Shown piece by piece: positions 48,046 through 58,300 of a stretch of DNA of 64,000 nucleotides (position 1 is its first letter; every line of letters begins with the position of its first letter). A model generated the notes under the pieces. That model saw nothing but the letters and a program-made list of their open reading frames with translations. It was not told where the DNA came from and did not search any database. Made by a program: the position numbers and the translations under genes. Source of the stretch: Kingdonia uniflora. Taxonomy: Eukaryota; Streptophyta; Magnoliopsida; Ranunculales; Circaeasteraceae. The stretch lies in NCBI GenBank assembly GCA_014058105.1, contig JACGCM010000674.1, positions 1 to 64,000 of the forward strand, in the 5' to 3' direction.

Positions 48046-48265
48046 CATATGGTTGGAATAGTTCTCCTAGTGCCCAGTCTTATTCTGTGAAGAAAGATAT
48101 GGTTGGATACTATTTCCTGGTGCCCAGTCTTATCATGTGAGGTGAAGGTATGGTTGGAATAGTTCTCCTGGCGCCCAGTCTTATCCTGCTAGGAAAGATA
48201 TGGTTGGGTACTATTTCCTGGTGCCAGTCTTCTCCTGCGAGTGAGGTTATGTTTGGATACTATCA
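48046..48265 (+). repeat. Alternating 50-bp tandem repeat
   Basis: About four and a half units of near 50 bp, each with TATGGTTGG and CCTGGTGCCCAGTCTT. Units alternate between AATAGTTCTCCT and TACTATTTCCTG, giving a higher-order period near 100 bp. They lie within solo LTR 1. Confidence 0.85.
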
Positions 48266-49575
48266 TACACAATTAGGATGGTATGAGATATTTCTCCTGG
48301 TGCCCAGACTTCTACTGCGAGGTTGAAACACCTATGTTATCCTCGGTCGAGTCTGTTTTGCATATCCGAACCCTTGCATCCAAAGATGAGCTCTCATATG
48401 TACGAGTCCTTGCATTAACGGTTGACAAATCAATTATTATAAGATTAAGTCCATCGATTTATCTTCATACATCTCTCCAACATTAAAATTTTACATCAGC
48501 ATATCACTTACTATCATATGATATAAATCTGTGCTTGTAAGACTGTCATTATTTTGTTTCCTTGTTAATTAGAACTGTTATATTTTATCCCCATGCTTCA
48601 CAACTTTATATTTACTCATTCTTGTTAGCATTAGTTGTATTAGTATAACTTTTAGCCTCGTTGGGTTATAGTGAGCTGTGGTTTGCTCACTCTCGTTGTT
48701 TACATTTCAGAGGTGGAGTAGCTGCTGAGTTATTACCGTGACTTTCAGTTGATATCAGAGTTTAGATCTTCTGCTACCGTAGGTCTTTTGTTGTATATTG
48801 TAGATTAGTTATACTTCGGCTCGGTTGTTGTATAGTTTTGAGACGTTGTTCATATTTTAGTTTTGATATGTATATATCTATCTTTTGGCTTCCGCTATTA
48901 TTTTTACTTGTACTCTGATGAATTACTATATGTGAAGGACCGAGCCAGAATTTGTCTACGGCTCGGTTGTTTGTGGGACAACTCTTTCGATTTCCTACCT
49001 TCACGCCCTAGGTCCCTGCCGATGATTTTGTTTGAAATCATTGGGACTTTGGGGCGTGACATGATTGATGAAGATAAATCAATATTTATATTTTCTCTCC
49101 TTAACTACTGGCAGCCATTGAGCCTCGCACGAGCCGTCCTCAATTTTGGAACCGAGGCATCTTCTCTACTATCCAGACGTCTTGCACCTTTTTGGTAAAA
49201 ACGTTTTCCCATCATTGCCCTTTGCCTTATATTTTAATCTATTTTTATCTCTATTTTCCTAATCTCCCTCTCACCTCACCACACTCATGATGACTCACGC
49301 TTACACACAATCATGTTTTTATAGCTTTTACACAAGGGACAAAATCAGAAGCTCCCTACTTTTTCTATACTTGGTTCTTATACTTATAGCAACAATGACG
49401 TCATTTTCGAAGCTCTCATAATTTTTTTTAAATATTTTCAAATTTGTTTTTCACAACAGTCACAAACAACATTCACAAAAATAGATTATCAATTTAGCAA
49501 CAATTTCTTTCAAATTATGCAAACTCATGCAGTTACATACATCTTGTCACCCCTATTTAGATTCGCTTCATCACC

Positions 49576-49930
49576 TCACATATAATTGCATCTAAAACAG
49601 CCTTGATGTCCTGGGCAACCACATCCAATTGGATATCCTCCAGCAATCCTTACATCTTCCAATTCAATCTCTTCCACTGCAAGCTCTCTCACATAAATTT
49701 TTTAAGCTGCTAGATCCACCACAATTTCTCAGAACATCTCTTCATAAAAATGATGTTCATACTCACGTTCCCTCCTAATCTCATCTAAACCTTCCAGTTG
49801 AACCTCCTTCACTAGGAGCTCAACATCATAATCTAACACTCTGAAAAATTCGCTCCCGCACGTCAGCAATCTTTATCGCCAACCGCCCTTCATCGGCATA
49901 CCGGATTCTCTCAGATCGAGTCCACACCAT
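49576..49930 (-). pseudogene. Antisense ORF b of element II
   Basis: Starts MVWTRSERIRYADEGRLAIK at 49930, a shift near residue 35, then LDYDVELLVKEVQLEGLDEI and YEHHFYEEMF, ending GCGCPGHQGCFRCNYM with a TGA at 49576. This copy has the fullest C-terminal Cys/His cluster of the three (CGCPGHQGCFRC: four Cys, one His). About 117 codons, as in I and III. Two in-frame stops. Confidence 0.72.
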
Positions 49931-49999
49931 TCTTATTTCCTTCCCCAAACTTCGAATTCCTTTCCTCCTTATTTATACATTTTTTCTACCAATTACCCG

Positions 50000-50840
50000 T
50001 AAGTCGTGATATTATCCTATTATCTTGTAACAGAAACCCCAATATCTTGAGATAAATTATTTTAACATATCTCTTACTATCGAACTTAGTCATTTCATAC
50101 TATTCTAGATCGAGCTTATTCTTTCCAAGTCTAATATTCTAGAACGCCCTTTGCAAGATCGATTCTTTATTCCGAACCTTCTACAAATTTCTTCCCCCCA
50201 TATTTTTTGCACACAAATCGAATCATGTTTAAACATATAACCTATATTTTCACAGATAAATTTCTAACAACTCAATTATTACAAATATTTTACTTCCTGC
50301 CCTCATACATTTCATTTCATACAATATTCGAAAGTCTTCAAATCATACAGCTCGATTTCTAGAGTTATTCTATTCAATATCAGCACAGAGTTTGGATAAC
50401 AAATTTTATTCATCTTAAAACAAATTACAAATATTTTTACAGATAATAAGTCTTTCAAGTACTCAACATCATGTGCTTTTATAGATAATAAGTCTTTCAA
50501 AAACTCAACATCAGGTACTTTACAGTTACATGCTTTTTAAGTACTTTTACAGCTAACAAGTCTTTCAGGCACTCTGAAGCGTCAAATCCTTCAGTTCGTT
50601 CTACTTCAGCAATTTTTCACCTTGATGTAAAACAGATATTGGAAACAACGAGTATCCTCCTTCCCATGAGTTTGGTCGAAGTCTAGACGAACTTTAAATG
50701 AAAACTATGGAAGCAGGAGAATTAGTGCTTGAACTAACTCTTTAAACTTAAGGTCTTCTCAGCTCAGAGTGGCGATAGAAGTACAGAAGTAGACTTCCAT
50801 TCTCTGCCTTCCTCATCCACTTCCACCACCACCTCTCTTA
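50000..50840. repeat. Spacer with degenerate minirepeats, element II
   Basis: AT-rich spacer between antisense ORF b and ORF a. About 50430-50590 holds imperfect copies of a GATAATAAGTCTTTCA unit with AACATCA spacers, the counterpart of 44180-44335. Nothing coding was recognised. Confidence 0.6.
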
Positions 50841-50911
50841 TAACTACCACCCCCTCAGAGTTGGTAGAGATGAAGAGGGCCCGACCTTAGAATCCAATCG
50901 AGTGTTAGACT

Positions 50912-51259
50912 TCAGCACAACTGCCTCGCAGTCACGCCTATCCTTATATCTGCCTCCCCAACCTTGTCTTTTACAAGAATGCGGAGATAATCCCAACGTT
51001 GCTCGCCTGTCAAGACAGCATGGTAAAACCTCCATCTACAGTAAAAATCCTCCTCAACTTCAACCACTTCATTTTTTGACATTCCTTGATACATCAGAGG
51101 AACAGGAGTCAGATTCTCCAAGGACTGATTCCCAAAATTCTTTAACTTTAACCTCCGCATTTTAGAAGTAATTCTCTCTTCAAAAGTCATTCTCACGTCT
51201 TCACCATCTTCAACAATTTTAGAGAATATTACAGCAAAACAAACGTACTTGGCCACCAA
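50912..51259 (-). pseudogene. Antisense ORF a of element II
   Basis: RMTFEERITSKMRRLKLKNF, then SLENLTPVPLMYQGMSKNEV, VEVEEDFYCRWRFYHAVL, RILVKDKVGEADIRIG, ending RQLC at 50912. Same layout as 44954-44655. The MVKT start aligned to the other copies is in a different frame here (ATGGTGAAGACGTGA), so a small indel follows the start. Unknown family. Confidence 0.68.
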
Positions 51260-51538
51260 CCTCGGTACATGTACTATTTATATAGCCCTACCTTTATTGT
51301 GCAGGTACGTTTCCCAAGCATCATCATTCAATATAGACGAAACTCTTCAAACCCTAACCGTCACATACATCAATATTCCCATCAACATTCAATGCACGTA
51401 TATCCCTCCTTGACACGCGTATTCTTCATGCAGTCAAACACTATCATTACTTCTTTCCTTATTCAAATTTCCAACCTATATACCCAAAAAATCTTTCTCA
51501 ATCCAAGCCACTCGTAACTTCGGTTGCGAGGGGGAAAT

Positions 51539-52152
51539 TGTAGGGGCCTACCCTTCAATCTTACCTAAATAGAGCTGTTTCTAATTCAAACTACCTTCAT
51601 GTCAGGCCCACGCATACTCCACATGGCTTCTCCAGTCTGCATTGCTACCTACTCTACGAACTGATGAGAAACATGGGTCGAGCTCAAATAGAAAAACCCG
51701 AATAAGTTAAAGCACCCGTCTCTCACAAACTCAACAATTACTCAGTCAACTGTTACTAACCATATTATTCGGAGAATGTACTTTAGCACGATAAAGAACT
51801 ACGGATAATGCCTATATAATGAAAATGTTCCAGAAGAGACGGGGACCAGAAAAATACACGAGAAATCGCCAAGAAAACTATATTTTCTAGATTCTCAAAA
51901 CTTCAAACTTCTTATTCACAAGATCAAATATTTCTAAGTCTAGAGATCACTTGTAATAAGATATCAGCCTTAAGCAATAAACGTCACTATTACAAAAATT
52001 CTCTACCCGAGGTTGTGATTTTTTACCTATTCATAGGTTTTCCATGCTAAACGCCTGTGTTATTTTTTGCTTTCTGCTAGATTTTATCATAGGTACATTG
52101 GTGTAGGAGCTACTTCTAGGCCACTTCGAGCTTACGGAATTAGGCCATTAAA
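51539..52152 (+). repeat. 3' LTR of element II
   Basis: Starts TGTAGGGGCC after the purine tract GCGAGGGGGAAA (51526-51537). TATATAA lies at about 51813 and AATAAA near 51974. It ends CCATTAAA where CCATTACA is expected. The following AGAAG (52153-52157) would be the duplication of ATGAG (23195-23199) with two changes. It is clearly the partner of 23200-23813. Confidence 0.9.
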
Positions 52153-53360
52153 AGAAGTATAAAAAAACTAAAAAAAACTCATTTTTGTTTAGTCCCGCAT
52201 TGTTAATGTAATAAAAAGACATTAGTTTTTTCAACTATAAAAGAAACATCCCCTCAATTATAATCTTCATCTCTCAGAGGAATAAAATTCAAGAAAAAGC
52301 TTTTTGCTCAAGAGTAAAGTGTTTGGTTTAAGACTTGCTTGGGCATAAACCCAGGTATGGGCGACTAAACTCCTTAGCTATGACTATGGAGGAAGCTAAC
52401 CTACCTGAGTAGCCATTAACTGAGTTTAGTTGTTGGGTCACCTTTGGGTCTCCCCCTCAACGGTCTGAGGGAGGGTCTAGGAGGGTTGGTGCTCTTAATT
52501 AAGTCTAGCCCCTATTTCTAGTATCATTTCTTAAGACCCTAGAGGTATAGGAGTACGTTTTCTATAAAAAGGTATACTTGGAGACCTAGAAAATCTTCAT
52601 CATCAGAGGTTTGAGGGAGGGACTAGGAGGATTAACATTCTTAAGTAAGACTAATCCTTATTTATAGCCCCCTACTAAGGACTAACAAGGGATATGGGTA
52701 CACCTCTCAAAGAGGGTGCACCTAAAGGATTAGTCGGGCCTCGACCTCTTTTGAGATAGAGACTTAGGCAGGTGGTACTCTCTGTAGACCAGCCATATTC
52801 TATCTCACTCAGTTGACAGATAGCGATGCAAATCCTTATTAGGATCACATTCGAGAACCCAAGTAGATTATAAGAAGGGTCCAAAGCCTTAAAAGCGGTA
52901 AGACTCTAGTGATACCTACTAGGGCATAACAAAGTTTTGAAGCCTAATAAGCTTAGGACCGTGTTGCCCCTTTCTCTCTAGATTGACTATTGACAGTAAG
53001 ACCTTGCCCCTAAAGATGAAAGTCCAGACTTTGTCCAAAATAAGGAGGGTCCTGACTCAAGATAGTTACGAGTACTAACCCCTTAGAAGGGTACTCAAAC
53101 ACAACTTAGGAAGGTAAGCCCACAGGTAGCTCTAGATAATAAAGGCTCAAGTAGGGGACACAAAATCCTAAAGTCATAGTCTCTCTCCTAAAATATTTCT
53201 CTCTTCTTAAAATAGTCTCCAACCATCTCCAGCAAATAACTACAACCCCCCGTTCACAAGCCAAAGAATTGACACCGATCCCCAACGTGGTTCAACCCCG
53301 CTTACCGATATACTACAGCAGTAACAATAATTTATTGAAGTAGAAATTTTAGTGCATCAG
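52153..53360. repeat. Foldback element, outer piece of right arm
   Basis: Inverse counterpart of about 21059-22260, ending TGCATCAG. With 22785-23199 it makes a right arm of about 1.62 kb against 1.60 kb on the left. Both ends of the insertion of element II fall at the same point of the arm alignment, which confirms the order of events. Confidence 0.87.
52191..52243 (+). promoter_or_regulatory. snRNA-like promoter pair in right arm
   Basis: AGTCCCGCATTG (52191-52202), 33 nt, then TATAAAAG (52236-52243). This is the counterpart of the left-arm pair. Transcription would run outward toward the arm end through CCCCTCAATTATAATCTTC. It is not followed by a recognisable snRNA. Confidence 0.4.
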
Positions 53361-53399
53361 GTCGGGTAATGGATTTAGTCCTTACCATTGACAACCCTA

Positions 53400-53590
53400 G
53401 TCGCATCAGGTACTAATCGTATTCAATTCATGTCTATTATTGATTAGTTAGCATACATCTTTACAAAAGTATTTTTGAAGTAACATTTTTTTTACTTAGC
53501 TTCAAACTCGTATCTTCTCCGACACCGAGTTTACACGGGAGTTGATACTTACCAGAACTTCGTAGTTGATATATGGTGGAATCGCTTCAG
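53400..53590 (+). pseudogene. Ty1/copia pol remnant, 3' end
   Basis: Continues the RNase H reading that breaks at 20352: GTNRIQFMSIID, then IFTKVF near 53460 and the C-terminal RHRVYTGVDTYQN. This matches the copia pattern of ...LADIFTK... followed by the polyprotein end. The frame follows directly once the 33-kb insertion and one copy of the 8-bp duplication are removed. Two stops are present. Confidence 0.82.
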
Positions 53591-53742
53591 AATTTCTTGT
53601 ATTTTTTAGAAGTTTATGGTTTAATCTATAATGTAGAGTCAAATTCCCCCAAAGTTTTTGCTGGAATTTTGAAAATGTGTGTTCCGTGAAGGATCGAAGC
53701 TTTTGACTTAGATCAGAATCCTCATTAATGTTTGGTATAAGG

Positions 53743-53960
53743 TAAGGGTGGCAACGAGTTGGGTTTGGGTTGGTTTTTACTCTTTAAGGACCCGGACCCG
53801 GACCCGGACCCATTTAGTTCGGGTCTATCAATTTCGGATCCTATTCGGGTTCTAAACTAGTGGACCATACCTGGAACCACCGGGTTTTAGTTGGGGTTGG
53901 TTCCCATATTCAGGTCTTTATGATCGTGATTATCTTACTTAAAATATAGTAAATCTATAT
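53743..53960. mobile_element. Unpaired hAT-like terminus
   Basis: TAAGGGTGGCAACGAG at 53743 followed by GGGTTTGGGTTGG and GGACCC/CGGGTTC-rich DNA, the usual end of plant hAT elements. It includes a (GGACCC)4 run near 53783-53806. No inverted partner was seen to the right, so the element's other end is lost or unrecognised. Confidence 0.55.
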
Positions 53961-55106
53961 AATAATATAATTGATAATGCCTTTGTAGAATTGATTCGGT
54001 GATGCCACCACCACCTCAGCTTTATCGTGCATTTATGAGGTGACACATAAACACGTTTTTACGGAAAACTAAAGTTAATGGCAGTAATACACAACTCTAC
54101 TTCTCCGCCATTTCGATGCGTCATTTTTCCTTCTCATACCATTCCATTTCTCTTTCTCTCTGAACCCCGCGGGATGAATTTTTAAACAGTTATCTCTCAC
54201 TCTCTCGGTTTTGATCTCCTTCCCATCTTCTATTTTCTATGATTTATAGTTTAGGTAGGAGTGACTGCTCTTAATCAATATATATCAACCAAATTTCAAT
54301 TTATTTCCCCTTTTGCCTCTGTGTTTATACTGATTTAGGGTTTAATTATGTAGGTTGATTTGATCATAAAATTCATGTGCGACGATGATCGATTCACTAT
54401 GGGGTATCCTTAAGCCTCAGTGAAAGAACTATTGTTAATTTTTTATCAAATGTAACTTTCATGTATGTGAATGAAGTATGAAGAAAATATAACAATATAT
54501 GTTCTGGAAATTAAGTATTTCAATGCTTTGCTTTGTTTGATTTTTTTCCTAAGTGTTGAAGTGGTGTCTTCTAAGTTCTAATCTATATGCTTATTTTTGT
54601 AATGGGATGACATGTTGACTATTGTTATGGTTTTCACGTCCATTCACACAGCAAATATGGACCAAAAAAATGTACGATATTATGAGTTAATGAAAAGTGA
54701 AATTCTTGCAAAAATCATTATCAAGGTTCTTCTTATAGCATCGATGACATTTGTAATGGCTTGGGTGATTTGGATAGTCATTTAGTTAGCCAAGAGGGTT
54801 TCTTTAACACCAGGAATGACTGGCGATGGGGGTTTATGAGGTTATTAGGGGGGGGGGGGGGTTAGGTTTGGAAATTACCGTTCAAATTATGTTGTTTTAT
54901 TTATGTTTCAAATTATGTTATAATTTAAGTTGAAGTTGTAATGCAATTATGCTATTGAAATTGAAAGTGCATTACATGATTGAAGTTCAAATTACTTCTA
55001 CTTCAAGTATGACTCACTATAAGTAGTTTCACCAATAATTCTTTTACATCAATTAAACCTGCTTACTTTTGCAAAGGAAAGTAATTCATTCTTCTTCTTT
55101 TCGCAG
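53961..55106. other. Stretch without a recognised gene
   Basis: Pyrimidine-rich DNA near 54110-54240 looks like a plant 5' untranslated leader. A frame of about 42 codons from 54657 ends in a hydrophobic segment (KVLLIASMTFVMAWVIWIVI) but matches nothing securely. A G-run of about 15 lies at 54848. It could be a decayed upstream part of the pseudogene that follows. Confidence 0.4.
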
Positions 55107-55281
55107 GTTGGAAGTTACCATTTTCCTCCATATGAGCATACAAGCCTAAAATTGACATGGCTTTCATGTTGGACGTTGTGATGTTTAAATACCCTCCCCA
55201 TTAGGTTCTTCTAATGGATCTGGGGTACGCAATTGATACTTATGAGGTTGGTGTTACGAAAGAACTAAAATTAAAGAGTGG
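55107..55281 (+). pseudogene. Phytochelatin synthase exon, pseudogene
   Basis: Bounded by an acceptor TTTTCGCAG and a donor GTAAGC. The reading YKPKIDMAFMLDVVMFKYPP, then H, a stop (TAG) at the Trp position, then VLLMDLGYAIDTYEVG matches the catalytic exon of plant phytochelatin synthase. That enzyme joins glutathione units to make heavy-metal-binding peptides. Its hallmark is an LDVARFKYPPHW motif, whose Asp is the catalytic Asp; it is kept here. The catalytic His upstream appears replaced (LPFSSI where the family has GHFSPI). Two stops. Only this exon was found, next to a CACTA end. Confidence 0.75.
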
Positions 55282-55309
55282 GTAAGCATTTTTCTTCTTC
55301 TTCCAATGT

Positions 55310-58300
55310 TACTACCAAAAAAATAGCTTTCAGCAACAAACCACTTGAACTTTTGGCAACAAACATTATCTGCTACAATGGTTGTAACGAAATATATCTG
55401 TCGCCATAACGCTTTATCTGTTGCCATATAATTTTAGCTAAATAAAGCCCAGGCGATCTCTCTCGAAACAAAAGGAAACCCGCTAAACTTCCCCTTTTTC
55501 CATGATTAGATTTAGACCTAGTATCCACTTCCCCACTATTTCTCTATGAACTCTGAGTTGTTGTTGGTGGCTCTCTTTCCCATCTTCTCAAATCACAGGT
55601 TTTTTTTTTCTCTCTCTCTCTCTCTCTCCTTTTGTTTTTTGTTTTTTGTTTTTTGTTTTTAGATCTAAATTTTCCTAAAAATTTATTTTTGATTTGAGAG
55701 TTTAATCTCTTCCTAATGTTCAATTTAGATAATTAGGTTTTATTTTGGAGGAATTTACTTTTTTTGAATAAGAGGGACAACGATTGTCAGTAATTTATAA
55801 GAGGAACATTTTCAGGGGGTGAACAGAAAATGAAGGTTCTTTTCAAGGTACTTCCTTTTTTATTTTTTTCGATATGCAGTAATTGCTAGATATTTTTTCA
55901 AGGATCTGAACACAAGGTATAATTTATGTTGTTCTTTTATGATTCTATAATGATAGTGCCACACTTAATAAAGCTTTAAATTGCATCCATTTTGACTCAA
56001 AACTGCTCAAGTAAGTAGTAACTGAAGAGGTAAATTAATGAGGTCTATTTGCTTGCTAATTAGATTATGGCATTTTCAAATGATGGAGGAAAGTTAGGTA
56101 TAAATATTATGTGGATTTGTTTAACGAAGGAATATTTTTAGGGGTGGGGGGGCCTTAAGCATGTAATATGATCAGAGGCGAAGTCAGGAATCTACTCTAG
56201 TGGGGTTAAAATCCAGGGGTTTGGGGGTGTAGCTCCCAAGATTTTCTTACAATACTATAGGGGTATTTTAGTAAAAAAAATACTTAGCTTGATTACTTGA
56301 AAAAATACAAGAAAACAAAGTATCTAATGTTTTCAAAAGACCTATCGTAGATCTTTGCTTTTCAAACTCTTTTGATAGACTAAAATTTTAATTACAGTCA
56401 TTATAATCTTTGAAAAATGTAATAACAATTCTTTTAGGGTTGGTAGTTATATTTTGTTCACATAGAAAACTTACAATTGTGCTTAAAATAGTAGAACATG
56501 ATTATTTAAGTCGAAATCATGCCTAAAATGGTAGACAGGCTCACTAGTAACCCAGTATTTACAAATATAATAAGAGTTTGGCACACATTTACAAGGCCAT
56601 GAAAATTTTACAAAAGACAAAACAATTGACCTATAAGGATGCATAAGGAAATAATGAGCTGTCTAAGGATTTACCGAAGTTTAATAGTAGTTGAGTGGGG
56701 TCAGATTCTATATAAAGCAGTTTTTTTATTGAGTGGTGTCAATCATATACTGCATTGAAGATCTAAGGAAATTTGGCATTTAAAATATCAGTTCACTTGG
56801 GAAGTCAGTGTCCCCCATAGCTTTGTACCTGAATATGATGGCAAAAAACCTTAGTTAGATATAGTATTGAATGTACCATTTTTGAAGTATGGTATGTTAC
56901 ATATACTTTGTTTATTTTAGATTGCGATTCATATTAATTGAAGAAAGTTTTTGGGGGATGGGGTAGCATACATGATGTTTTGAAATTTTTGGGTGCAAAG
57001 TTTGCGAATATAGTGCATTATTGAGGCATATTTGACGAAGAGTCTCGACCTTATTCTATTTTAAAGTAAGTACAAGTTTTCATCTTCTTTTGTTTGGAAT
57101 TAGAACACGCCATTAAGACACCAAATAGTTTGCATGTTCTACCTAAAATCATTAACAAGTACCTCGGAAGAAATTTACCAAATCCTCGGAAACACCTCAT
57201 GTATATAAGTATATGAACGGATATCTGCCTCCGTATGCTTCAAACTTGAGAACTTGATATAGTAATCCTTATTAATTCTTCTACTATCCCAATGTTTATG
57301 AACTGGAACATGTAATTTCTGGTTCCCGTAATTATTTTTGTATCACCTAATTTTCATTTCCACGTCTCTCATCCCACTTTTTTCGACATTAGTGAATGGA
57401 GAACAGCTTATGGCGGTCTTTGGAAGATACTATGGGAAATACAACAATAAAGTATTCATTTCCACATCATATGCTGTAACCGCTTAAGCAGCATCCGTTT
57501 ATGTTGTATATTGCTTTACCAGCAAAAAAGAGGGAATTTCCGCATCAGTAACATGGAGGATGCAAAATTTATGGTGGCTAAAACTGAATTCTCTTCAAAA
57601 GATTTCAGAAGTGAGATAAACGCAATGACAACAGAAAATAATAAGTTGCAGTTGTCATTTGCAGAGACCACCACTAAAAATTCAAGGCACAGGGGAGAGC
57701 TCAGTGAGATGAAGGATACCCATGATGAGTTGTCCATGGAACTTCTTTCGGTTAAATGTCAACTAGCAGCAGAGTCATTGAGATGTTTCCAGCTTAAGGC
57801 CCAAATTTCAGAAAAGCAGATAACTCTAGAATTGTTGCCATCTATAAAGGACAAATTACAAGTACTGTGAAATGAAGAATTTACATTACAACGAGATACA
57901 AAGTTTAGTGATGATGGAACTACCCAGAGATAAAAATTTAATGGTGTTTCGAAGTGGATTGTTGGTGGAACACCAAACCAATAAAATTGCAAGGTTAGCA
58001 CCATCATATGAAGTTCTTACAATGTTTCATTAAATCATGTTGCACTGTGAATATGCACGACTTAGGCATGTAATATTCCCATTGATAATCATACTATAGT
58101 TGAATTATAGTATAGGTTGTTTAATACCTCGGTGAGTTACACATGTCAAGGTTAGCACCATAATATGAAGTCCATTTACCAATTTTGTAAATGTTTATAT
58201 TATTGAATATTCAAAAAGTCTCAAATTTTTTTGAGAAAAAGCTTTACTGATTGCAAAAAAGAAGATAAGGTCGTGGTTATTTTATTTATTTTTATCACAA

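Larger units (their letters stand above)
46146..49061 (+). mobile_element. Tekay-like solo LTR 1
   Basis: 2916 bp, TGTAATGACC to GGGGCGTGACA, with perfect TGATT duplications at 46141-46145 and 49062-49066. No internal region is present, so it is a solo LTR left by recombination. It shares termini and many blocks with 59547-62125. The ends and great length fit the Tekay/Del chromovirus type, which I assign by pattern. It has a TTATAAATAA box at 46697-46706, paired TTCGAA palindromes at 46580-46612 just upstream, a GTGACT/AGTCAC repeat zone at 47668-47900 and an alternating 50-bp tandem repeat at 48046-48265. Confidence 0.93.
23200..52152 (+). mobile_element. Element II: Tat-type retrotransposon, host of III
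   Basis: LTRs at 23200-23813 and 51539-52152 share diagnostic bases (for example GGCCCACGC) that differ from element III (AGACTCACG), so they pair with each other. After removing element III, the solo LTR and their duplications it is about 11.9 kb. The right border is worn: the LTR ends AA instead of CA, and the duplication reads AGAAG against ATGAG on the left. Three internal deletions remove the gag body, the end of reverse transcriptase with both RNase H domains, and the integrase core. The antisense block is largely complete. Confidence 0.9.
20353..53399. mobile_element. hAT-like element, split by later insertions
   Basis: Left end TAGGGCTGTGAATGG at 20353; the right end, on the minus strand, is TAGGGTTGTCAATGG from 53399. 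The flanks are GTTGCATC (20345-20352) and GTCGCATC (53400-53407), an 8-bp duplication with one change, as for hAT. Its own DNA is only 20353-21058 and 53361-53399, about 745 bp, so it is a non-autonomous MITE-like copy. Everything between is a later insertion. The copia reading frame continues across the two flanks, which fixes this as the insertion site. Confidence 0.85.

Noticed and set aside
48283..49198. Open frames inside solo LTR 1
   Set aside because: They lie in non-coding LTR DNA and are not conserved in solo LTR 2.
52236..52330. A U-snRNA gene after the USE/TATA pair
   Set aside because: The downstream sequence has no U1, U2, U4, U5 or U6 start or core that I recognise.
54657..54790. 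Ferric reductase-like membrane exon
   Set aside because: Only one hydrophobic stretch looks similar; no second motif, so it is left unassigned.
56165..56300. SINE or MITE start (AGAGGCGAAGTCAGG then GGGGTTTGGGGGTG)
   Set aside because: The opening resembles repeats common in plants, but no end, target duplication or tail could be found.
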